From: Pithys albifrons albifrons
Taxonomy: Eukaryota > Chordata > Aves > Passeriformes > Thamnophilidae
Length of the DNA: 64,000 nucleotides
Assembly: GCF_047495875.1 (NCBI RefSeq)
Contig: NC_092497.1
Span: 4,163,437-4,227,436, forward strand
Reading direction: 5' to 3'
Part shown: positions 10,826 to 23,974 of the stretch, piece by piece
Numbering within the stretch: the first letter of the stretch is position 1
How the letters are laid out: each line of letters starts with the position of its first letter
Program-made: the position numbers and the translations under genes
The notes under the pieces: generated by a model
The model's database searches: none
What the model was told of the DNA's origin: nothing
Seen by the model: the letters and a program-made list of their open reading frames with translations, nothing else

Positions 10826-11132
10826 TGTGCTCTCTGCTTTTCCCCTACCACGTGGTCCCTGAGAGCCCCAGAGAAGGACACGCAGAGACGACCAGAGAGG
10901 GAAAGGAACAAAGAGGAAGTTTATTCATGGGGACAGGTTTATATGGACTTTGGAGGGATTCAAACTCACCAATAAGGGACAAGAGGGGAATCTGGCTTTG
11001 GGCCAATAGGAGTAAGGGGATTTACATTCAGTGGGAAAGGGTTTCAAGTAACATGAGGTCACAATCTTCCCCCAGCCCCCTGACCTGGCAGAGTATTCTG
11101 GGAAGAAGAAACAGTGACACCGCAGTTTTACA
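10826..11132 (-). mobile_element. Solo-LTR-like endogenous retrovirus remnant
   Basis: Read on the minus strand, this has a TATA-type box (tataaacctg, near 10940) followed about 20 nt later by a polyadenylation signal (aataaac, near 10923). That close spacing is known from avian alpharetrovirus-type LTRs. GC content and CpG density exceed the flanks. The proposed ends are TG at 10826 and CA at 11132, but I found no target-site duplication and the 11132 end is uncertain (11119 is an alternative). No coding region is attached, consistent with recombination between two LTRs. Two overlapping open frames are incidental. Confidence 0.55.
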
Positions 11133-13321
11133 TTCAGTACATTCAAACTACATGAAAAACATCAGTTGATAAAGCATTATCAGTGGCTGGTTGATTCTCT
11201 TCGTCAGCCCATTTTTGGCAGGCCATTCTCCATACCATATATTGTGAATGCATTGCTACAGTTTGTCTGGACATTTTCTTAAAGATAAGCATGTTCTCAG
11301 GTGCTACCTAGAACTGGGACTGAGACATAGAATACTAAGTTTGAAGCGATCTGGATGGATCATCACCTAGTTGTTACTAGGATTCCTGAGAGATCCTGAG
11401 AGGGATTCCTGGTAAACTGAATAAAAAATAATTGTTAAATTTCTAGACATTGTTCAGTTTCAATGACACTAAAAAATAAAAAAATTAAACCCCCTACATT
11501 TTATGTTCTCCTTTCTTTAAAACTTGTGACTAACTCCAAACACAAACTCCAGGAAACCATTTCAGCTAACAACAACACATTAGACAGGAGTCAAACTTTA
11601 CATGGTAGCCCTTAGTAATCAACAACTGACTTGAGCATTAATGAACTAACTTTTCCATTAGGTAGCAGCCAATAGATTGCTGCACTCTTACATTGTCTCT
11701 GTGTTCCAATGTCCTAGTTTTCTCCAACTACTAATTTAAAATGCTTTTCACTGTTGCAAAGAGTGTAGTTAACTGCTAAAGAACAATTTTATTGCCCTAA
11801 AACAGTCATATATTTGCATTCATTACCATGAGTCTTAAAACCTATTACTGATATAAAAGAGAGGATAACAACATGAAGGGTTTGAAGGGCAGTAGATAAT
11901 AGACTGGAAAGGGCTCTGAAATGCCTGAAGTATCAGACATAAAATAGCAATGATAAACAAGTTCATTATTTGTTAGTGATAGTAATGCTGGAAGGAACAT
12001 TTTTTTATATAATTTTTCTCCTTTTTAAAGTTTTATGGAGAATGTATTTCAGTCCTAAACTGGGTATAAATTAAACATGTTTTACCCGGCTGTTCTGTTA
12101 AGAAATAGCAAGAACTAATGAGCTGTATAGTTGCAAAGCTGTTAAGGCAGTGTGAAAGGACTCTATAGGGCAATATATGAAGTATAAAAGAGAGAAAATT
12201 CCTCTCTCCACAGTCATTTACTCCTTCTCAGACATTTGGGTCGAGCTCAGCTGTATACCACCTTGAGCTATATGTGATCAGCAAAGACAATCCTATCTTG
12301 TCTGCCAACCATGAAGGAAAAAATATAACTGTAATATGAAGAGACATTCCTTAAATAAAAAGTAAACTTCCAAGTCCTCCAGTCTGACAGCTTTTAGATC
12401 AGTTTTCAGGACCTGATGTTTTAAGTCCTTACCCGCTATTACTGTTGGAGCCTTTGCTTGAAGACACAGATAAGCTGCCCACCTTCTTCAGAAATTAAGC
12501 CAATGAGGGTATTGGGCCTTTCGAGAAGCCCATATTTAAAGGCAATATTTCCTGTGGAGGACCATGGCATATATTGGTGGGTTTGAGATCATGCTGATAG
12601 TCAGACACAGATTCCTCTTCCTTGTCTGGAAATTTTCTTCCTCAAATATTGGCTGATTTATATTTTTGTAGCAGTAACATCTCAAGAAAGCTTGGGTTTT
12701 CCACAGAAACTATTTTAAATATAAGAGACAACACAAAGAGCAGCTTGCAGATGCTCACAGTACAGAATAGACATCTTCTTTGCACTCTTTACAGATCCTA
12801 GTGTAAAAGGTTGAATTGTACCTATTTTATTCTCTGTAGAAGTTGAGATTGAACAGTTGTTTAAGCCATTTCCTTAAACTATTGCACAATATTACTTCTC
12901 AAATGGTTGCAGATTCAAAATCAATAACTCATCCATCCTTACGTTTTCCTAGGTTTTGAAACTATAAACACTCAATAAACCCTAGCATTTCATCTCACTC
13001 TGGGAAGAATTTGAAAATAAAAGTTTACCAGAGAACCTCTTTTTTGAAGGATGCTTTGCAGAGATGGGCAGAAGACTTTTGAATTACTTCCCTTGAGAAT
13101 TAGATACCAGAAGTTTTACCATTAGAAATCTAAATGGAAAGGGAATTATCAAGGGATTGCAAGGATATACTCCACTTCTATTCCCATCCTGGAACATGAA
13201 GAACAAACTCACATTTCTCTCTGTATGTGTGCATTTTATAAACTGCCATGATACCTAATATATAGTACAATACCATCCAGACTGCCTATAATTTTTAGGT
13301 AGGTACCACTGCTGCATTTTA
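11133..13321. other. No gene seen
   Basis: About 2.2 kb of AT-rich sequence. I recognise no repeat family, RNA or exon. Confidence 0.45.
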
Positions 13322-13400
13322 TTTTCCTCATTATCATCATTATCATCATCATTATGATCATTCATATTAATATTGTTGCAGTTGCCATTGTTGTTAAAGC
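13322..13400. repeat. Imperfect ATC/ATT trinucleotide tract
   Basis: Repeated cattatcatcatt words merge into attaatattgttgcagttgcc. A diverged microsatellite. Confidence 0.75.
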
Positions 13401-13836
13401 ATCCTCATCCCAAAATAAAGTTCTATTAGCATAAAAACCGTATCAAGGATGAAAAAGTGCTTAGTTCATGCCTGACCTAAATTTTAGACTCCCTTAATAG
13501 TTGATAAAGAGAAATTCACCTGATCTGGTTTATAAATCAACTTTAGCTTAAGATGAATCTGGCCCTAACGAGTTTGGAGACAGCATCCTCCGCTATAGAT
13601 GTTTCTGCTGGCTGACACTCATCAGTTTTGGGTGATGGTCTGCTGCCAAAGCATACTCAGACACCATTTTTTTAACTCCCTCCTTACCCCACAACACACC
13701 AAAGAATCAGAATCAGAATGCACAAACCTGTTCTGCTGTGTTTTTGATTCTATAAACTATCACATGCATTATTAGACTGTCACAGAACAGTCCTGTGAAT
13801 TTGTAGTTCTGTGATCAGGAATGAGAAAAGGAAGTT

Positions 13837-14041
13837 ATGAGGGGCTTTCCTCTTCCTTCAAAAATAGTCAGGCAGGGAAGGTGGTTGCAAATTGTGAAAG
13901 GAGATAGATACAAAGAAAAAGAGAGGGGTGAAGGGTGGTGTGGGGAGACTAGAGAAATAAGAAGGAAAAAGAAAGGAAAAAAAGGAAGAGGAAGGAAGAC
14001 AGAAAGAGAAAATAATAAAAGTGTAAAAAAGAAAAAGAAAT
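13837..14041 (+). repeat. Purine-rich tract
   Basis: About 200 bp in which the plus strand becomes progressively almost all A and G, densest from 13895 to 14041 (aagaaaaagagaggggtgaa, gaaggaaaaagaaagg). The 71-codon Lys/Arg/Glu-rich frame over it is a consequence of composition, not a gene. Confidence 0.8.
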
Positions 14042-15344
14042 TACCATGTTGAGTTTCCCGGGGTAGTTTTTATTCTGCTGTGCTAGAGCCTCTGCTCTCA
14101 ACAAACTCCACTATATTTTGGAGACCTGGGGGGGATTCTTTGGCTTTGCACACGAGTCAAGACTGTTTTTAAAAATCACTGACAGGACAAAAGACAGCTA
14201 ATTAGATACAAGTAGAGCAGAAAAAAAATACAATCTAAAGCTCCAATAAAGGTTACTCAGCGTTTGTATTACTCTAATGTTGCAGTCTCTAGCACATTTC
14301 ATTTTTCTTCAGACCTAGAACCGATTTATGTCTGTTTTGTTTTTATTTTAAATGAGAATTAGTTTCATTATTACATAAGGTGAAAGAAGGAGCAGCTTTA
14401 AATGATGTATATGAAACATCACAGTTGTGACAGGAGCAGAGATTACCTCAGGTAAATCTTCAGCTGATGTGATCGTGTTAATCAATTTCACTGCAGTAAT
14501 GATCAGGTTCAAATCATTATTCAACTCCTTTAAATGGACAAAATATAAGATTCAAACATTCCTAAGAATCAGCCAGTCTCTCAAGACAGGGTACTGGTGG
14601 CTAAAACCTGTGGGATGTGGTCATGCTGTATAATGTGGCAGGTCTGAGGCTAACACAGTCATAGATGGATCACCCAGTCTGCAAATGGTGATTCCTCATA
14701 AATCATTATGAAAAATAGACTGACTATGCCAGTTCATAAATTCAAGGCAAGTGTCTATTTCCATAAGGCCCGAGCAGACAGGCAATGTTTGGGATGCAAA
14801 CATGCCACCACCACATGCAGTAGTTAATGTGTTAGCATTTTAACAAATTGAGCCACTTCACTGGCCTATTTATCAGTTCAAGCTATTTAGAAATGTTGCT
14901 ACCATATGTTGTCCATTGAAATGAATGCTAAACACTGCATTTATAAATGGTAATTTATGACTCATAAACGTCTCAGCTATTAGAGTCTTTCTGCCACTGT
15001 GAATGGAATTGATAGCAGTTTCTGCACTTCATGTTTTGTTTTTTTTTTCACTCCCCTCATTTCAGGGATATTGTTGATATTAAAGCTTTAGTGCCTCATA
15101 GAGGATGATATTTAAAAGACTGTGTGTTCCACAGAGAGGTTATTTTTGTGTGCTATCCACTCTGTAAATCGATTTTAGCTTCAAGTAAACTTTTAGAATG
15201 AAATATTTTAAAAGGTCCTCTAGAGTATGCAAAGTGATCAGTTTTAAGTTATAATAAACATGATTTAAAAAAATAAGTAAGCCCAGTTTCACCCTTGATG
15301 CAAAGCCTTTTCCCAATCTATATTTACCTCTGTAGAGAGCAGTT
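14042..15344. other. No gene seen
   Basis: Unique-looking AT-rich sequence with a T run near 15039-15049. No domain is recognised in the short frames at 14427-14633 or 15140-15370. Confidence 0.45.
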
Positions 15345-15388
15345 GATCCGGGAATTGTATGTATGGCCAAACTTCGGATCCGGGAGTT
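15345..15388 (-). mobile_element. Possible 20-bp RTE 3'-end insertion with direct repeats
   Basis: gatccgggaatt (15345-15356) and gatccgggagtt (15377-15388) match at 11 of 12 positions. They bracket exactly 20 bp, which read gtatgtatggccaaacttcg. That insert equals the RTE 3' terminus in the SINE version (tgtatggccaaacttt at 5968) with an ATAC-type tail. It would be the most truncated RTE retroposition in the window. The short length leaves room for coincidence. Confidence 0.55.
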
Positions 15389-16135
15389 ACATCCTCTTAA
15401 ATCCCTTCCATGACAAAATGCAAATGCACAAGTAGATTTGCTTTTCCTTAGCTTTGGAATTAATATTTGGTCAAAATTCTGGACTGGATCTTTTAAATAT
15501 ACTTTATGAAAATGTTGTCTATGTGCTTTGCTGTGAACGCTACTTTCTAATGATAAAGACCCTCATAGATGGTTGAAAACTGAATTTATCAAAAAGGGTC
15601 ATTTTTACCAAGTAGATTGATTGCAGATTCTAAAGCATTTTTAAGGTTAAATTTTCAGAAAGCCTTTGGAATGTCACTCCAAAGTAGAAATAATCTGTAA
15701 GTTTTGCTTCCAGGGATTTGGTGAACATAATTTTCCATCATGGAGAAGACTTTATAGGTTGTTTCATTCTGCTTATCTCATACAACTCCACATGGCATGA
15801 ATATCTCTCAAGAAGGGAGTAAAGAAAGAAGCCTTATGAGTTAATTTAGGCCAAATACTTAATTTTTAAGTAGATTTAATTAGGTAGATTGAATTTTAAC
15901 TTTGGATAACACTCTTTCATGTTTCTAGTGCTTCTGTACTGATGCAAGAAGGATTTTGATTTTGATTTTCACATTTTACAGATTTTAGAAACACAGTAGC
16001 TGTAGCAAAGTAGATCTAGTGTATTAATATTTCTAGCAGCTTGAGTTTAATGTCTTTCTGTCACTACCTCCTGTCCCAGAACAGGGAGCTCAAATTCTTT
16101 AGCTGTTTAGTCTTTTGTTCAAGGCAGGTTGAGAA
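15389..16135. other. No gene seen
   Basis: AT-rich sequence without a recognised feature. Confidence 0.45.
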
Positions 16136-16476
16136 TGTCAAAAGGAGACATAAACACAGGGCACAGCGACCCAGAAGTCAGAACACTGGAAGAACTCCAG
16201 GAACCTGAGGAAGGGGAGGACTGATGAAGAGGAGGTCTCACCGACCCCAGACTCAGTTCCTTGAGGGGTGGAACAGGGGTGGGACCGAGGCGGGAGAAAG
16301 GGTTGAACTGGAAATGTGTGAAATGATGATTGGATGGGTCATATTATAAAAACCATGGAAATTAGAGCTTGCCCTCACATGCATCAATGTATTCCTCGGC
16401 AACCCTGGGTGCTCATTAAAGTCACTACCCTTTTATCTTCTCTCCTTCCACAATTTGTCTTGGAGTCTTTTTTACA
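16136..16476 (+). mobile_element. Solo-LTR-like endogenous retrovirus remnant
   Basis: About 340 bp of higher GC content, with the order expected of an LTR. It starts tgtcaaaagg and has a U3-like GC-rich part and a TATA-type box (tattataaaaacc near 16344). An attaaa polyadenylation signal follows near 16417, then a pyrimidine-rich U5-like stretch ending tttttaca. The ends form a weak inverted repeat (tgtcaaaa / ttttttaca). No clear target-site duplication was found (gagaa versus gactt) and no internal coding sequence is attached. Confidence 0.6.
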
Positions 16477-19207
16477 GACTTTTCAGGCATCAGTAGAAAT
16501 ATGCAAAGATATCCAAGGAAATCAGACAGGTTTAGGAGGATCATTTAAAAATGTGCCAGCTGTCTGCAAATATAAATTTCCTACATGTGAACATGGATAC
16601 ACAGTTCTCTACTCTTTTTGAAAATTCCTCAAAATACAGAGATGATTTCTGTAAAGTTGCCTGAGTTAACTAGACTGAGGAAATACCCATTACTATGATT
16701 ATGTCCCCAGTCAGATTTGAGACATCCCTGACACACTGCACTAGCACACTGCACTGATACAAATAGGTGTGTTTTAGTGCTCAAAGATGGATTTTGTAAG
16801 AACATGTTCTCCAGTCAACATGGGATTATGCCTCCAACCATAGAGGCAATAACAGTGTAAAACATTCAACCAACATACTGGTGCAGGAACACCTTGATAT
16901 TAAGTGTCTTGGAGGTATTATCTATTTAAAATCTTCTAAAGAGATATTCATGTAAATCTTATTTTTTTATTTAGCTGACTACTAGGCAGGCTTAGTTACA
17001 ATGGGTAACAGAAGTTTTGACCTTTATTATACTTTTATAATATGGCCTATTTGACTACAGGTGAGTCATAGGGCCCACCATATTTTGTTCACCTGTAGAA
17101 TAGAGGTGTTCCCTCATGGTCCACAGAGGGGTTGTGAAGAAAAAAAAAATCTGTACTCAAGAATGATATACCCAAATCCTATGACTGTGATGCTCTAGGA
17201 CAGAAAATCATTAAACATAAAATGATCAGAATTTTAGGTCAGATATTTGTCTCAGCAAGAACATAGTTCTCATCTTAAGGAGTTTGATTATATTGCCTCA
17301 AAAATACCCATCTCAGAATCTTGAGACCTCTTTCCATGTCTAGAATGATTCCTTCAAGGAGCCTTTATTATAAAAAAGAAAATAAAAAGATCCGATCTCT
17401 TCGGGATTGCAAGTGCAGAGGATGTTGAAAAACAGGCTTCATTAAAAACAGGATGTGAGGAACAGGTAACACAAAAAGCAACTATTAAATGGATATGTTC
17501 TCAGTGGCAATAATACTGAGAAGTCATATTACAAGAGTTATAAGAAAGTGTCCTTGAAATATCTTCCACAAATATTAATTCAATCTAAAAGTTAGAGCTC
17601 CACAAAACACTAAATATTTTATTAGCAGAATGCAAAGAAATAAAATGATTTGCTCAACACTCTGAGTTTCAGATGGCAAAATCCAGAGCAGAAGGTAAGG
17701 CTGTAGCTCTCTCTTGCCTAGTTTTAACAAGCATTTTGGATATTATATGCAGAGCTTCTGGCTTGCACTGTGGGTGTTACAGCTTTTACAGCTGACATGG
17801 AGTCCTGTGTGGTCACCAGATGAGTGAGAGTGTTGAAGGAAATGGAATTGGTATCATGCCGTTTTATTTCCTCTCTTTAACTGTCATTAATTGTGCTGTG
17901 AAAATGCCACTTCAGAGTCGTTTCTTCAGTTTTCCAGCAAACCTTTGTTTCTCTCTCCCTGCCCCCCATATGAAAGTAAATAACTTTACTAATTCCAACA
18001 AAAAAAAGTAAAATGTTGTGATTCCCAGTGAAATGATTCCTTTAGAGTTCATGTTTTATTTATTTTTTATTCAAAACAGCATCTGTTTGTTTGTTTGTTT
18101 TAATGTTCATGAAATGCCAAAACAATTCACCTACTTATTTTGCAAAGGCTAAATTAAATTCAGACTTGAGAGATTGACTTTCAGAAGTGCAGGTCACTTA
18201 CTGCTCTGGCTTAAGTTAAAATCACTTCCATGAACTCAACACCTCTGACTCATGCAAATGTTACTTTGAAATGTTTGACTTTGCTTTAATAAGTGCATTA
18301 AAATATTTGTATCCAGGGGTTTAATGAAAAAAAAAGACACATTTCAGAGAACCAGTTAGAAGTCTGGTCGGTTATGTATTGCTAAATTTGAATATCAATC
18401 CTTTACAGCAAGTGTCATTTTCATTCAAAATCAATAAAAATTAAAATCAACAGATGGAAGATGTTAAAGAATATTTTCTGGCAAAGTAATTGGTTTTTTT
18501 TTGGTGAATAGAAAATTTGGAGACCTTATTTATTTTACTTCTAACTTGGGCCTGCTCTTGAAGAACTTCTACTGCAACTACCTTTTCTGTGGTCCTTTCC
18601 AATTCTGAGCTACTCATGTGTGTGAGGGAAAAAAATGATCATTGCAATTGAAATAGAGTAAAATATTACAGCATAGTAATGCCAATCCAATTTAGGATTT
18701 TTTTTTATGCTCAGTAATTAATACACATTCTTACTGCACTAATGCCATGTAAAAAAAATGCAGAGAGTAAATTAGATATTAGATTTTCAAAGTGAAGTTA
18801 TTTCACTGTGAGCAAAGTGAAAAGGGATTGAGGGCACACAGTTTCAGTATTTTACACTGACTTATGGTATCTAATAAAGTCAATGGGAAGAAATGGGTAT
18901 TTGAAAAGAATGATTAATATCATCTATTTTCAATGTCCTGAGATGAAGAGGTGAACTGTGCCCTAGTCTGATTGTTCCCAAACTGAAAGTGAAAGGACCC
19001 TAAGGTGACTAACACAGGCACATGATCTGGATTCTTTTGTTTATTTTATAAGTTAAATCCCAGAAAGAAAAGTAGTGTTTTATATTTTTGATGTTTCTCT
19101 CAATAGCCATTAACAGAAATAGCAATTAACAGAAAACTCTAGGGAAGCTCTGAAAAAAACCAAAAAGACTTCCTTTAGAATTATAAAAATTCACTAAAGG
19201 TGACTCA
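16477..19207. other. No gene seen
   Basis: About 2.7 kb of AT-rich sequence with short A and T runs (17141-17150, 18001-18008, 18330-18337, 18494-18501). No repeat family or exon is recognised. Confidence 0.45.
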
Positions 19208-19420
19208 TTGAATCACAAAAATATTTGGGTTGGGGGAGACCTTAAAGATTATCTACTTTCAACCTCCCTGCCAAAAACAAGGATACCTTCCACCAGACCA
19301 TGCTGCTTCAAGCCCCTTCCAACTTGGCCTTGAACACTTTCAGGGATGGGGCAGCCACAGACTTTCTGGACAACCTGTTCCATTGTCTAACCATCCTCAC
19401 AGCAAAGAATCTGTTTTTAA
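19208..19420 (-). mobile_element. CR1 LINE 3' end fragment (antisense)
   Basis: The plus strand reads tttgggttgggggagacctt, then aaagattatctactttcaacc, cccttccaacttggccttga, cagggatggggcagccacag and acaacctgttccattgtc. This is the reverse complement of a CR1 3' untranslated region, so the copy lies on the minus strand. It is 5'-truncated. Confidence 0.92.
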
Positions 19421-19433
19421 AAATTATGAAACA

Positions 19434-19486
19434 AACAAAAAGCAAACAAATAAATATATAAATAATAATAATAATGAAATGGACGA
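19434..19486. repeat. A-rich and AAT simple repeat next to CR1
   Basis: An aaacaaac-like stretch followed by aataataataataatg, immediately beyond the internal end of the antisense CR1 copy. Confidence 0.8.
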
Positions 19487-21619
19487 TAAAGTGACATGAC
19501 TGCAATATAAATATCAATGAATTTTCCTTAAAATATGCTCTTCAAAAAATTATCTCACTATTTTACAGATAGGTATAAGCTTCAGGGCATCTGTTATAGT
19601 AGAGCCATCCACTAGACTGTGGAAATAGTACAGTCTGCTCAGAAAAGAAAGAGCCTACTCAAACCTGCACTGTAACAGTTTCCAGAATTCTATTGCCAAC
19701 TCCACAGGCAAGATCTGTATTGCTGACAAAGTTTACTATATACACACAGGCATCTAAATATAGATTTATAAGTTTAATTTTAGAGATTATTTCATCTCGT
19801 GCTTTGAATCCTAGCAATATGATGATATTTACTTTGTTTCCACAACCAGTAGAATGAATTACTTTTTTATAATTTATATAAAGAATTCATTACAGTGTGA
19901 TCCATAAATATTTTCTGTTATTAATGCTAATTTCCCAGTATGATTACTCACTATAGTAGTTTCATTAAATGGAAAGAAACCATGGGAGACAGAAAATGAA
20001 AGAGAACACATTGTTATATCTTTTAAGAGAATATTTATCATCATTGTCTGATATTGAAATAACTGAAACTATCAATTTTAAAAACTTCAGCTGTGTTTCA
20101 AGGTGGCACCTAATCTCAAAAGGACACAGGCAAAGATCTCTCTCACATCAGCTCATTTGTCTGTGAGGCCAATACTGGCCTTCCAGAAGGATATTGTATT
20201 CTCTTTGAAGCACCTCTTGTCAGTTATATGAATAGTCATTAGTCCTTCTGGCCATTGTTGCCAAAAACTACTGGAAACCAGAAACCTAGGGATGGGCTAC
20301 AAGACCATGAACTCCTACTGAGACTTTTCTCAATGTATCAAACTCTGTGAGAAAGTTAGAAATTCAGACACCTCAGTGCCTGGAATTCTTGAGCTAGATA
20401 TTTGTATTTAATAGTTCAATGTTTGTTGCAATATTTTGGGAAGCCCAATCTCCCCTCAAGCTGGATCAATTTGTAGTACTCAGAGCATCACATTGCACCT
20501 TAAATGCATGTTGTGATGAAATCACTCTTGTTTCTTTCAAATCCACTCTCTGATGGCCTCCTTTGATATCCATGCTTCTTGCATTCAAAGATACAGTAGA
20601 AGTCTTCCCACACTAATTCTTCCATGTCATTCACAGAATTAGAGACCTCTGTGCTAATTCTTCTCAACTGGTACTTTTTAGGCTGAAAATCCTGATATGT
20701 CTCCGTCACTCCACATTCTCCACCTTCCACCTCTCTGACCACTGTTCTCTGACTATCCTTACTGAGATACTGAAAATGAGATTTTTTTGATATAAACCCT
20801 GTGCTGCTAAGCCACCACGAGAGTTTCTGGGGGTGTTGCTTTTCAAGTCAAGCCATGCCAATCTATTCCTGACAGCTGATGAGATTTCACTGCAGACATT
20901 TTCAGTTCAGGGATTGCTATTTTGCCCACAGGAAAACCATTCCACAGACAAATATGCCCCTGAATTAGAACTGTTTCCCCAAAACTTCAATAATTTGATT
21001 TGTTGCTTTAATAGGAAAGCTGAGGGGAAAAAACCCACCAAAAAACAAAAAGAAAACAAACCTTGTAAAAATTGAAATAAACCTTGTTATTTTTATCTCC
21101 CATCACTGGGAGAATGAGAGATTGAACTATTGCTTTCCACACTTTGTTTCTTGAGGTTTCAGGCCATCATCAGATAAACATAATCGTTTCCTCAGGCCTT
21201 TTGTTTCTTTCTTGCTTGGATGAAGAAAAATGGCTACACCTCAGCCACAACAGAGCTTCTCTATTTGTAGTCTTGTTATGGTAGTTTAGTTTGACTGCCA
21301 AGTACAACAAGAATGAGCAACACGTCTGTCATGGTATAGATGCCCTGATATTATGATCCTGTACAGTGGCAGATGATTAGAGAGCATACCGATAAATGTA
21401 GAGATAAAAGAGTAATTCATTTTGGCTCTGAAACTACAAGAATGGAGGCGGTCCCAAAATCCAATGTTAAAAGCTGGAATTTAGACATAAAATAGAGAGA
21501 CTTACAAGGAAGTGAGTAATTTTCTTTATAGTTCTTTGGCTTTCTGTATAATTAGAAAGTCCATAAAACCTTGAAGGGCACAAAACATACGTTCAGAGAT
21601 GTTGGAAGAACTTATGCAA
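19487..21619. other. No gene seen
   Basis: Unique-looking AT-rich sequence. Frames at 20500-20742 (minus) and 20833-21075 (plus) have no recognised domain. The latter ends in a Lys-rich A/C tract near 21029-21063. Confidence 0.45.
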
Positions 21620-21975
21620 GTCTTTGGTTCAAATCATCTCTCAGAGCACAACTAGTTAGATGAGGTTATTCAGTGCTTTGTTCTGTCAAGTTTTGAATAT
21701 CCCCAGATAAGGAGATTTCACCATCCCTTTGGAAAACTTCTTAAGGTGCTTGAACATGCTCATCACTACCTAGATTTTTTCCCAAATATGTTGTCAAAAT
21801 TCCCCACATCTTACTTGCATCACTCCTACTCAGTGCACCTTAAAGAAGTCAGACTCTACCTTCCCTAAACTCTTCCATCAGGTAGTTGCAGACAGCAGTA
21901 AGATCCAATTTAGTCTTCTCCTAAAGTGGAATAAATTTCTAGCTCCTCCTTGTATCTCCCACATTCTTTCCCTCC
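21620..21975 (-). mobile_element. Old CR1 LINE fragment (antisense)
   Basis: A strongly diverged copy recognised by collinear landmarks on the plus strand. These are caaatcatctctcagagcac, gttttgaatatccccagata, gagatttcaccatccctttgg, gtgcttgaacatgctcatca and taagatccaatttag, the counterpart of 'taagatcccccctcagcctt'. Their order matches a reversed CR1 3' region. Divergence is high, so its limits are approximate. Confidence 0.6.
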
Positions 21976-23974
21976 GTTATCTCCTGCTCACACACCCCAG
22001 GGTGACGCTTCTCACCTTCACCACACAGGCACACTGATGATTCCCATCTAACCTCTTGACCATCGTAATTCCCAGCAATTTTTCTGCAAAACTGCATTCT
22101 ATTCACTCAACCCCTCATCCTGACAACTAAATATATTGAGACAGATTGCTCCTACAAGCAGTTATTTTTCTCCATAAACTGTACAGGCAATATAAAGTGA
22201 TTAACTCAAGTGTACTTATTGACAATGAACATGCCTAAACCCAGGTAAGACAACTGTATCCATAGACTCTTCAGAATCCCTGCACTTGGTTGATGAAAAG
22301 TATTATTCTCTGGAAGAGGTGTTAATATTGTTAGATTAGAATTATAGAGTAACATTATAGAGGGATGTCAAGGAGGCAAAAGATAAAACAAAACCAAAAC
22401 TAAAAAACTAAAGAAAGATTGCCCTCCTTCTTAAGCTCTTGCTTAGATTTATCTATGAGGGTTAAATTGCTTCCTACGAACTTAACATGAAAATAATAAG
22501 ATTCCAAGAAGAGTAGATTATATTGCCTGCTGTTTCACCATTTCATGCTAGGCTTGTAAATAAAGCAAATTACACTTATAATACTCACAAATTCCTTATC
22601 ACTTACTTTTTTCTTATTCGTCTTAGGAAACAAACCAACTTATGTGACAGTGATATTAAACTAAACAGTGAAACAAGGAGATGTAGTGAAACAATACTGT
22701 AATTTTCTTTTAACTTCAGTTTCCCCTCCCCATTTTCCTGCACCTATTACAAACTTCTTTCTTTTGTCCCTGTTCCAGGCTCCAAACCAAAGAGGAGTGC
22801 ACTGAGGAAAGGCAGCCCACTTCCTGTTGAAAGAAGTTGGTTTAAGTAGAGTCAGAAAATTTGCTATCATAAACATCCACCCAACACTTCTATGAAGTTT
22901 ATTTTCTTTCATTCAAAATCACTCTATAATTTCACGGTGGTGTAGTGATAATGGCAGACAATCACCCTTTTAAATATTCAGCAGGTTCCTACCTTGTGAA
23001 AAACATCTTAAACATCACTTAAAGCAATAGGCATGTATTTTCAGTGAAAGATTTTTCCTCCATCTGTTCAGATGGTGCATTTTCCAACTAAACTCTCACT
23101 GAACTTGGTAGCTTAGGGGAAAAAACTAAAAAAGAAATAAAGAAAGATGTATTTAGGGGGAAAAAGGTAATCAGCATCACTTTGTGACTTACTGAACTGA
23201 GAAACAGGTGATTCTTCATAACACAGAAGAGCTATGTAGGATGTGTTAACTATGCAACACAGAGATCAGTTTGGATTAAGGCACTTTTTCTTACTTCTTA
23301 ATGTAGAATGAGAACAGAATTAATAGACCTCACCCTTGGTCTAGATGATATTAAAGACTGTGGAAATTTTTACACTATGTTGTTAGAGCAGGATGGGTAA
23401 CAGGAACATGGTAGTGGAAATAAGGTTTTGGAGGAACTGTAGGTTGTTGTCACAGATATGTTTCTGTCAGCACTACAGCAGTCCTGAAGTGAGGAATGCA
23501 GAGTAAAGAACCAATTCTAGGACTATGTGGCCCAGTTCAGGTCTGCAAGAACATTTCTGCAGTAGCAAACACCCCAACAGTATCCCAGAAATCCATCTGG
23601 AAGGTGCTTGGTATTTACCAGACAACTTTGCCACTAGTTCAGGTCATGCAGTAGCATTCAGGAAAATCAAGGGACAACAGTATAAAGTCACAGAACTACA
23701 AATACAACTAAACTCCACATTGACCCAGTAGTTCAGCATCAAAAGAATTTCAGAAGTTGGGACCTCACTCTCTAACAAGGGTATTTGAAACTTGTGTGTT
23801 CAAAATTCATTTAGCCTTCCAAAACTCTTTCTATAATCTGTGTTAAAAAATAATAGCTCTGGAGAATGTTTTGTCTTGTTTAAGGACAGACATCAAAGAT
23901 GGGTCTAACAATAAGCCTGCTGGCATATTGAGTCTCCTCATTTGGATAAAACATGTCCAGCCCAATAATTAGGT
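21976..23974. other. No gene seen
   Basis: AT-rich sequence with an A/C-rich stretch near 22379-22410. No exon or RNA gene is recognised. Confidence 0.45.

Noticed and set aside
13837..14052. Basic Lys/Arg/Glu-rich small protein
   Set aside because: Explained by the purine tract; composition alone gives these residues.
19230..19499. 89-codon plus-strand open frame
   Set aside because: Antisense CR1 plus AAT simple repeat read as protein.
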